This document shows, piece by piece, positions 6,362 through 11,471 of a stretch of DNA of 11,471 bases; positions within the stretch are counted from its first letter, which is position 1; every line of letters starts with the position of its first letter. Location: assembly GCA_030830245.1 (NCBI GenBank), contig JAURNJ010000041.1:1-11471 (forward strand), given 5' to 3'. The stretch is from Novosphingobium sp. Its GTDB lineage: Bacteria; Pseudomonadota; Alphaproteobacteria; Sphingomonadales; Sphingomonadaceae. Under the pieces are notes generated by a model. The model did no database searches and was not told where the DNA came from. It worked only from the letters and a program-made list of their open reading frames with translations. The translations under genes were made by a program, and so were the position numbers.

Positions 6362-6615
6362 GTGCACGTCGAGGTTGATTCGTCGAATGCGTTTGTGACT
6401 TTGCGAACTGCAATTGCTTTTGGCCTGATCGCAGTATTCGCGATGGAATGGCTTTATCAGTTCCTTTCCGGGACGTAGAGCCCCCACGAACTCTTAATTG
6501 CGCTGGGTCTTTGTGCCTACTTTGTTGTCGTGTCCGGAATATCCGCATTTAACAGCCAATCAGCAAAAGCCGCCCATCATGCGCTTGATCGTCACTCATT
6601 CGACCGACAAGCCTT
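6362..6615 (+). pseudogene. Remnant of a small two-helix membrane protein, interrupted by TAG
   Basis: Starting at GTG 6362, two codons after the previous TGA and in the same frame, 38 codons run to TAG 6476-6478. They include a likely membrane helix (TLRTAIAFGLIAVFAMEWLYQFL). Past the TAG the same frame continues with a second hydrophobic stretch (ELLIALGLCAYFVVVSGISAF) and a polar tail (NSQSAKAAHHALDRHSFDRQ), then runs into the antisense strand of the cupin gene. The second part has no start codon before its hydrophobic segment, which suggests one original hairpin protein broken by a nonsense mutation. The right boundary is arbitrary and set at the cupin stop. The first 38 codons could be a real short protein; no good ribosome site is visible for it. 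Confidence 0.35.
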
Positions 6616-7068
6616 CTACCTCAAAGCGGTGAGCATCTGTTCGATAGTCGATCCATCGCTTACTGCCTGTCCCGAAGCATCGAGCGACTGGAAGGCCCGG
6701 CCATCGGCGCTCTGGATGCTGAAGAACACCGTCGAGCCTTCCGGCCCGGCGAACTCGCGGTGGCTCTCTCCCGCCGGAGCGCAGGAATAGTGACCCGGCA
6801 GCCGCCGCTTGCGGGTGCCGTCTTCCTTTTCTACCCAATGTTCGCCGGCAAGGACAATGGAAACCGTGTCGCCAAGGTGGCGATGATAGGTGCAGTAATG
6901 GCCCGGCTTCCATCTGGTGATGAAGTCCACCCGGCCGGTGGCGGCATCGCCGCCGACCACCAGAGTCACATTGTCGACCGGGCGCGCGGGATCGGAAAAA
7001 TCCTGGTCGCGGATGAGGCGATCATCGTCCCAGTCGAAGTGCATGTGGACAGGTTCGGGTGTGATCAT
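6616..7068 (-). CDS. Cupin-domain protein, candidate 3-His metal dioxygenase-like
   Basis: 150 residues from ATG 7068, which has GGAG a few bases upstream; a TTG at 7110 would add 14 residues and is less likely. The cupin barrel shows motif 1 as G56-H-Y-C-T-Y-H62-R-H64-L-G-D-T68 ... G75, and motif 2 as P98-A-G-E-S-H103. This gives three histidine ligands, while the motif-1 glutamate position holds T68. Three-His cupins include acetylacetone- and 2,4'-dihydroxyacetophenone-type dioxygenases and ChrR-like sensors, and the segment GHYSCAPAGESH resembles the first group. Substrate cannot be told from the sequence. The gene is transcribed away from ispE and converges on the small-membrane-protein remnant. 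No signal peptide is seen, so it should be cytoplasmic. Confidence 0.8.
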   Translation of the reverse strand: MITPEPVHMHFDWDDDRLIRDQDFSDPARPVDNVTLVVGGDAATGRVDFITRWKPGHYCTYHRHLGDTVSIVLAGEHWVEKEDGTRKRRLPGHYSCAPAGESHREFAGPEGSTVFFSIQSADGRAFQSLDASGQAVSDGSTIEQMLTALR

Positions 7069-7097
7069 CGGTTCGGCTCCGGCTGCGCTGCTGTGAC

Positions 7098-7126
7098 AGA
7101 ATTCTCGCAACCCACTTGGAATGCAA
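7098..7126 (-). promoter_or_regulatory. Possible sigma70-type promoter for the cupin gene
   Basis: On the minus strand TTGCAT (7121-7126) and AATTCT (7098-7103) are separated by 17 nt, and the cupin ATG lies 29 nt beyond the -10. Matches to consensus are moderate, and no transcription start data exist. Confidence 0.3.
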
Positions 7127-7151
7127 GCCCGTCACGCTAAGAACCGGCGCG

Positions 7152-7958
7152 ATGATCGAAACCGCCTATGCCAAGATCAACCTCGCGCTGCATGTCCGCA
7201 AACGGCGCGAAGATGGGTATCACGAACTGGAAACGCTGTTCGCCTTTGTCGATGCGGGCGATCTGCTGTCTGTCGCCCCCGCAGAGCGGGACTGTCTCAC
7301 CACCATTGGCGAATTTGCCGGGGCGATAGATGATCCCTTCGGCAACATCGTGGGCAAGGCGCTGACCATGCTGCCGCACGGGCAGGGCTGGGCGGTAATG
7401 CTCGAAAAGAACCTGCCGGTGGCGGCGGGGCTGGGCGGCGGTTCGGCCGATGCGGGCGCGTTGTTCCGCATGGTCGAGCGCGCGCATCGCCTGCCGCAGG
7501 ACTGGCGCGAAAAGGCGGCCAGCCTCGGCGCGGATGTGCCCGCTTGCGTGCTTAGCGAAACCTGCCTCGGGCGCGGGACCGGCACCGAGTTGGAGCCTGT
7601 CGAGAACGACCTGGCCGGAACCCCGGTTCTGCTGGTCAACCCGCGCATTCCCCTGGCGACCGGGCCTGTGTTCAAGGCATGGGACGGAATTGATCGCGGG
7701 GCGTTGCCCGAAGGCTCGGTTCGAGAAATTGCCCGCAGCGGTCGCAACGATCTGGAAACGCCTGCCATTTCGCTATGCCCGGCGATTGCGGACGTGCTCG
7801 CCGCGCTTGGAGAAACCGCGCCGTGGCTGGCGCGCATGTCCGGCTCAGGGGCGACCTGCTTTGCGCTCTACGAGACGCAGGCGGATCGCGATGCCGCCGC
7901 TGCCAGGATTGCGCAATCGCAGCCCGGCTGGTGGCAGATGAGCGGGGCTCTGCGATGA
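7152..7958 (+). CDS. ispE: 4-diphosphocytidyl-2-C-methyl-D-erythritol kinase (IspE)
   Basis: 268 residues from ATG 7152, so that the protein opens MIETAYAKINLALHV, the standard IspE start; a TTG at 7116 would add an unrelated 12 residues. IspE phosphorylates CDP-ME at the 2-hydroxyl with ATP in the MEP pathway to IPP and DMAPP, in the cytoplasm. Visible landmarks are K8 and the AKINL motif for substrate binding, RREDGYHELETLF, the GHMP-kinase glycine-rich ATP loop PVAAGLGGGSADAGA (89-103) with the catalytic aspartate D100, and the C-terminal GHMP motif MSGSGATCFALY. Length is slightly short of the 280-290 of E. coli-like enzymes but normal for the class. Its stop codon overlaps the start of the next gene (ATGA at 7955-7958), so both are likely translated from one message. 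Any promoter lies in the 83-bp gap shared with the divergent cupin gene. Confidence 0.95.
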   Translation: MIETAYAKINLALHVRKRREDGYHELETLFAFVDAGDLLSVAPAERDCLTTIGEFAGAIDDPFGNIVGKALTMLPHGQGWAVMLEKNLPVAAGLGGGSADAGALFRMVERAHRLPQDWREKAASLGADVPACVLSETCLGRGTGTELEPVENDLAGTPVLLVNPRIPLATGPVFKAWDGIDRGALPEGSVREIARSGRNDLETPAISLCPAIADVLAALGETAPWLARMSGSGATCFALYETQADRDAAAARIAQSQPGWWQMSGALR

Positions 7959-8677
7959 ACGAGGAGGAATTCCGTCTTGTCGGCACGCCGCGCTTCGGCG
8001 GTCTGCTGGTGGTTGCCGACCACGCCAGCAACCGGGTGCCCGCCGACATCCAGCTAGGCATCGACCCGGTGCTGATGCGCGAGCACATTGCCTACGACAT
8101 TGGCGTTTCCGGGATTGCCGAGATCATGGCGCAGGAGCCCGGTACGGCGGCCCTGCTGGGTAATGTCAGCCGCCTCGTCTGCGACACCAACCGGCGCGAA
8201 GCTGACCCGGCGGCTATCCCCGAGACGAGTGACGGCCACGCCATACCCGGCAATCGCGGCATCGACCGCGAGGAGCGGCTCGCCCGGTTCCATCGCCCGT
8301 TCCATGCAAAGCTGACCGAATTGCTCAACACCGCGCCTCCCGCGCTGGTGCTGATCTTGCACAGCTATACGCCCGCCTTGGCCTCCGCGCCCGATGAACT
8401 GCGCCCCTGGCATTGCGGCCTGCTATATGACGAGGATGATCGCGGTGCGCGCGCCGCCCAGCCACTGCTCGAAGCCGAGGGCCTGATCGTGGGCGACCAG
8501 CTGCCTTATTCGGGCAAGCAGTATAACGCAGCCATCGAACGTCACGTCGAATCTGAAGGGCGGCCCTATCTCTACATCGAGATCAGGCAGGATCTGATTG
8601 CGGAGGCTGAAGGACAGGCCGAATGGGCGGAACGCCTCAGGCGGATCTGCGCGCGCGTTACCATGGCGATTTCCTGA
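7955..8677 (+). CDS. N-formylglutamate amidohydrolase family protein
   Basis: 240 residues from ATG 7955, which overlaps the ispE stop. The N-formylglutamate amidohydrolase (FGase) fold is shown by LLVVADHASNRVP (metal-site D22, H23 and N26 region), AYDIG, LVCDTNRREADP, ALVLILHSYTPAL and a final YLYIEIRQDLI that carries the conserved glutamate. Characterised members hydrolyse N-formyl-L-glutamate to formate and glutamate in the last step of one histidine-degradation route (HutG). No hut genes are nearby, and the pairing with ispE looks like lineage gene order rather than a pathway, so the real substrate could be another N-acyl amino acid. There is no signal peptide. The 3' end is followed by 98 nt that hold a promoter for the next gene and no clear terminator. 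Confidence 0.88.
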   Translation: MNEEEFRLVGTPRFGGLLVVADHASNRVPADIQLGIDPVLMREHIAYDIGVSGIAEIMAQEPGTAALLGNVSRLVCDTNRREADPAAIPETSDGHAIPGNRGIDREERLARFHRPFHAKLTELLNTAPPALVLILHSYTPALASAPDELRPWHCGLLYDEDDRGARAAQPLLEAEGLIVGDQLPYSGKQYNAAIERHVESEGRPYLYIEIRQDLIAEAEGQAEWAERLRRICARVTMAIS

Positions 8678-8713
8678 TACCTTTTGCGTAAATACGGGAT
8701 TCGCACCCCTGCC

Positions 8714-8742
8714 TTGGAATCGCGGTCGGACAGGCGTATTCT
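8714..8742 (+). promoter_or_regulatory. Likely sigma70-type promoter of the amidohydrolase gene
   Basis: TTGGAA (8714-8719) and TATTCT (8737-8742) are separated by exactly 17 nt, the best-spaced promoter match seen in the window. The expected start site would leave a leader of about 25-30 nt containing a GGGAG Shine-Dalgarno before ATG 8776. The location between two unrelated genes supports it. Confidence 0.5.
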
Positions 8743-8775
8743 TTTGGTAATTCACATTCTGCGGGAGACGACGAA

Positions 8776-9999
8776 ATGCCAGTTCAAACCGTGATGGAGC
8801 GCCCGAACGAGACGCGCGACCTTGGCTATCCGGTCTATGATGCCGACGGCCACCTCTATGAAACCGCGGACACGTTCCGTCGCCATCTGCCAAAGAAGTT
8901 TCATAACGCGCTGCAATATGTGACGGTCAATGGCCGCACAAAGCTGGCGGTCAACGGTCACATTTCGGAATGGATTCCCAACCCGACCTTCGAAGTCGTC
9001 GCCGCGCCGGGAAGCCACGAAAAGTGGTTCCGCGCCGACAACAAGGAAGGCCTTTCGCTCCGCGAGATGACCGGCGATCCGTTGCGTTTCCAGCCCGAAT
9101 TTGCCGAGCCGGAGGCTCGCCTCAAGCTGCTCGACGAGCAGAAGGTTCATGCCCAACTGATCTTCCCGACCCTTGCCTCGGTGGTTGAAGGCCATATGGG
9201 CAACGATGTCGATCTGATCGCAGCCTGCATCCATTCGCTCAACGCCTGGGTCGCCGATGAGTGGACCTACAACTACAAGGATCGTATCTTCCCCTGCGGC
9301 TATGTCTCGCTGACCAGCGCCGAACATGCCGAGGCGGAAATCGACTACCTGCTGGCTCAGGGCGCCAAGCACATTCTGGTGCGTCCTGCCCCGGCTCCGG
9401 GCCGTCTCGGTTCGCGTTCACCTGGTGACCGCGAGTTTGACCGCTTCTGGGCCAAGGTCAACGAATCGAACATCTTCGTGGTGCTGCACTGCTCGGATTC
9501 GGGCTATGACAAGATCTACGAATGGTGGAGCGGTGGCTCTGGCGGCCAGATCGCCTTTGAGCGCAGCGATCCGCTCAAGCTGTGCATGGACGGCGTCAGC
9601 CGCGCCATCCAGGACATGCTGTGCGCATTGATCTGCCACGGCGTGATGGACCGCAATCCCAACATCCGCTGGGTTTCGGCCGAAAACGGCGCGACCTTCG
9701 TGCCCAACATCACCAAGATCCTGAAGAAGGCCTATGGCCAGATGCCGCAGGCCTTCGCCAGCGATCCCTACGAGCAGTTCAGGGACAAGGTTTACGTCGC
9801 GCCATTCTACGAAGAGAACTTCGACGAGCTGGCTAAGTACGTCTCCCCGGACCGCCTGCTGTTCGGCAGCGATTGGCCGCACGCCGAAGGCCTCGAAAGG
9901 CCACTCGACTACATCGACGAAGTGAAAAACTTCTCCAAGGAAAACCAGGAGAAGTTCATGAGCAGCAACCTGAAGGGCCTCATCGAAGGCAAGCGGTAA
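8776..9999 (+). CDS. Amidohydrolase family (amidohydrolase-2/ACMSD-like) metal-dependent hydrolase or decarboxylase
   Basis: 407 residues from ATG 8776, preceded by GGGAG. The TIM-barrel metal-site landmarks are D22-A-D24-G-H26 at the end of strand 1, H238 in [13 protein letters not shown]303 in [11 protein letters not shown], and D366 with H369 and E371 in [12 protein letters not shown]. This pattern fits the PF04909 group, which includes 2-amino-3-carboxymuconate-6-semialdehyde decarboxylase, gamma-resorcylate decarboxylase and many uncharacterised hydrolases found in aromatic- and steroid-degrading bacteria. The first-strand motif has DxDGH rather than the HxH of other amidohydrolases, so one ligand histidine is missing, as in many members of this group. 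No catabolic genes adjoin it, so the substrate is open. It has its own likely promoter and terminator, so it is probably monocistronic. No signal peptide is present. Confidence 0.85.
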   Translation: MPVQTVMERPNETRDLGYPVYDADGHLYETADTFRRHLPKKFHNALQYVTVNGRTKLAVNGHISEWIPNPTFEVVAAPGSHEKWFRADNKEGLSLREMTGDPLRFQPEFAEPEARLKLLDEQKVHAQLIFPTLASVVEGHMGNDVDLIAACIHSLNAWVADEWTYNYKDRIFPCGYVSLTSAEHAEAEIDYLLAQGAKHILVRPAPAPGRLGSRSPGDREFDRFWAKVNESNIFVVLHCSDSGYDKIYEWWSGGSGGQIAFERSDPLKLCMDGVSRAIQDMLCALICHGVMDRNPNIRWVSAENGATFVPNITKILKKAYGQMPQAFASDPYEQFRDKVYVAPFYEENFDELAKYVSPDRLLFGSDWPHAEGLERPLDYIDEVKNFSKENQEKFMSSNLKGLIEGKR

Positions 10000-10025
10000 C
10001 CCCCCGTTACCGTTGGTTGCGTTGC

Positions 10026-10055
10026 AGCGGCCGGGCGGAAACGTCCGGCCGTTTG
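10026..10055 (+). terminator. Intrinsic-type terminator after the amidohydrolase
   Basis: CGGCCGGGCG (10028-10037) and CGTCCGGCCG (10042-10051) pair around a GAAA tetraloop with one G-U wobble, and the flanking A-G/T-T can extend the stem to 12 bp. A short T-rich run (TTTGCTTT) follows. It lies 28 nt after the stop codon. Confidence 0.75.
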
Positions 10056-10135
10056 CTTTGGGGCATCTGCGGCTTTGCGTCGCGCTTGTCCTCCCGCTAT
10101 TGGACGCAGCCAGCACAAACCAGATGGAGCCTCCC

Positions 10136-11471
10136 ATGCCTGCCTATCGTTCGCGCACCACGACCCACGGCCGCAATATGGCGGGTGCTCGCGGCCTGTG
10201 GCGCGCCACCGGCATGAAGGAGGAGGATTTCGGCAAGCCGATCATCGCCGTGGTCAATTCCTTCACCCAGTTCGTGCCGGGCCATGTCCACCTCAAGGAC
10301 CTTGGCCAGCTGGTGGCGCGCGAGATCGAGGCGGCAGGCGGCGTTGCCAAGGAATTCAACACCATCGCGGTCGATGATGGCATCGCCATGGGCCACGACG
10401 GCATGCTCTATTCCCTGCCGAGCCGCGACCTCATTGCCGACTCTGTCGAATACATGGTCAACGCCCATTGCGCCGATGCGATGGTGTGCATCTCCAACTG
10501 CGACAAGATCACGCCCGGCATGCTGATGGCGGCCATGCGGATCAACATTCCCTGTGTGTTCGTGTCCGGCGGGCCGATGGAAGCAGGCAAGGTGATCCTG
10601 AAGGGCAAGGAAGTCGCGCTCGATCTGGTTGACGCCATCGTCGCCGCGACCGACGATTCCCTCAGCGACGAGGAAGTCGAAACCATCGAGCGGTCTGCCT
10701 GCCCGACCTGCGGCTCCTGCTCGGGCATGTTCACTGCCAATTCGATGAACTGCCTGACCGAGGCGCTGGGCCTCTCGCTGCCCGGCAACGGTTCGCAGCT
10801 TGCCACCCACGCCGACCGGCAGGGCCTGTTCGAGCGGGCAGGGCGGCTCGTCGTCACCCTGGCCAAGCGCTATTACGAAGAGGACGATGAGAGCGTGTTG
10901 CCGCGCAAGATCGCCAGCTTCGCCGCCTTCGAGAATGCGATGAGCCTCGACATCGCCATGGGCGGATCGACCAACACGGTCCTTCACCTGCTGGCTGCCG
11001 CGCACGAGGCGGGGATCGATTTCACCATGAAAGACATCGACCGGCTGAGCCGCAAGGTGCCGTGCCTTTCCAAGGTCGCTCCGGCGAAGAGCGACGTCCA
11101 CATGGAAGATGTCCACCGCGCTGGCGGGATCATGGCGATTCTGGGTGAGCTGGACCGGGCGGGGCTGCTGCACACCGCGTTACCCACCGTTCACAGCCCC
11201 ACCTTGGGCGATGCACTTGCCGACTGGGACGTGCGCCTCACCAACAACCCGGCGGTCCACCATTTCTACAAGGCCGCGCCCGGCGGTGTGCCGACGCAGG
11301 TCGCCTTCAGCCAGGACCGGCGCTGGGATGAGCTCGATCTCGACCGCGAGAAAGGTGTGATCCGCAGTGCGGAGAATGCGTTCAGCAAGGATGGCGGGCT
11401 CGCCGTGCTCTATGGCAACATTGCGCGCGACGGTTGCATCGTGAAGACGGCAGGTGTCGACGAGAGCATCC
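10136..11471 (+). CDS. ilvD: Dihydroxy-acid dehydratase (IlvD), 3'-truncated by the window edge
   Basis: The frame opens at ATG 10136 (GGAG upstream) and stays open to the last base, giving 445 residues of the roughly 610-620 expected. IlvD dehydrates 2,3-dihydroxy-isovalerate and 2,3-dihydroxy-3-methylvalerate to the 2-keto acids for valine, isoleucine and leucine synthesis in the cytoplasm. The sequence follows E. coli IlvD closely: [24 protein letters not shown] at the start, [23 protein letters not shown], and [13 protein letters not shown] (Mg-site region). The Fe-S ligands are C122 in SNCDKITPG and C195 in CPTCGSCSG, at the E. coli numbers, followed by [14 protein letters not shown]. 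The lack of a cysteine in the VNSFTQF segment marks it as the E. coli-type, oxygen-sensitive 4Fe-4S subgroup. A weak TTGCGT-17-TATTGG at 10075-10103 might be its promoter; no leader-peptide attenuator is evident. Confidence 0.97.
   Translation, partial: MPAYRSRTTTHGRNMAGARGLWRATGMKEEDFGKPIIAVVNSFTQFVPGHVHLKDLGQLVAREIEAAGGVAKEFNTIAVDDGIAMGHDGMLYSLPSRDLIADSVEYMVNAHCADAMVCISNCDKITPGMLMAAMRINIPCVFVSGGPMEAGKVILKGKEVALDLVDAIVAATDDSLSDEEVETIERSACPTCGSCSGMFTANSMNCLTEALGLSLPGNGSQLATHADRQGLFERAGRLVVTLAKRYYEEDDESVLPRKIASFAAFENAMSLDIAMGGSTNTVLHLLAAAHEAGIDFTMKDIDRLSRKVPCLSKVAPAKSDVHMEDVHRAGGIMAILGELDRAGLLHTALPTVHSPTLGDALADWDVRLTNNPAVHHFYKAAPGGVPTQVAFSQDRRWDELDLDREKGVIRSAENAFSKDGGLAVLYGNIARDGCIVKTAGVDESI

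Noticed and set aside
6530..6790. 86-codon plus-strand ORF starting at GTG 6530
   Set aside because: As a separate gene it starts inside a hydrophobic segment and its last 175 bases are antisense to the cupin; treated as part of the broken membrane-protein frame.
9418..10137. 239-codon minus-strand open frame
   Set aside because: Antisense to the amidohydrolase active-site region and crosses its terminator.
10097..11173. 358-codon minus-strand open frame
   Set aside because: Antisense to ilvD, whose match to E. coli IlvD is continuous; a codon-shadow effect.
1..11471. CRISPR arrays, tRNA or rRNA genes, insertion sequences, phage or defence modules
   Set aside because: Looked for regular repeats, cloverleaf-like segments, transposase or nuclease motifs and long inverted repeats; none were found.

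Overview
The window reads as a chromosomal segment of a high-GC alphaproteobacterium, most likely a sphingomonad (Novosphingobium/Sphingobium/Erythrobacter type). This rests on the protein style, on the pairing of a divergent uracil-DNA-glycosylase-like gene with a secreted lytic transglycosylase, and on ispE overlapping an N-formylglutamate-amidohydrolase-like gene. The genus is an inference from remembered relatives. No rRNA, tRNA, CRISPR array, transposase or phage gene was seen.

Layout. (1) Bases 1-2067, minus strand: a two-gene unit, UDG-like protein (1315-2067) then a lytic transglycosylase (start 1300), cut by the left edge just where its catalytic domain begins. (2) Bases 2068-2163: divergent intergenic region with a near-perfect 20-bp palindrome. 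(3) Bases 2164-5155, plus strand: ETF-ubiquinone oxidoreductase (respiratory electron entry from flavin-linked dehydrogenases), then an FGE/SUMF1-fold protein that lacks the FGE active-site cysteines. Upstream of its best start lies what looks like a signal peptide with no usable start codon. (4) Bases 5156-6615: a lower-GC stretch of small genes: a degenerate cold-shock-domain protein with a possible self-pairing leader, a perfect GC hairpin, a 58-aa hypothetical protein overlapping a membrane-anchored 117-aa hypothetical protein, and a two-helix membrane ORF broken by an in-frame TAG. (5) Bases 6616-7068, minus: a cupin protein. (6) Bases 7152-8677, plus: ispE (isoprenoid MEP pathway) overlapping by ATGA an N-formylglutamate amidohydrolase family gene. 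(7) Bases 8776-9999: a metal-dependent amidohydrolase with its own likely promoter and a downstream hairpin terminator. (8) Bases 10136 to the right edge: ilvD (branched-chain amino acid synthesis), cut at about three quarters of its length.

Most of the window is ordinary housekeeping chromosome. Nothing amounts to a clear new multi-gene system. The places worth a second look are the small-gene stretch 5156-6615, the start of the FGE-fold gene, the palindrome at 2104-2123 and the degenerate UDG-like protein.
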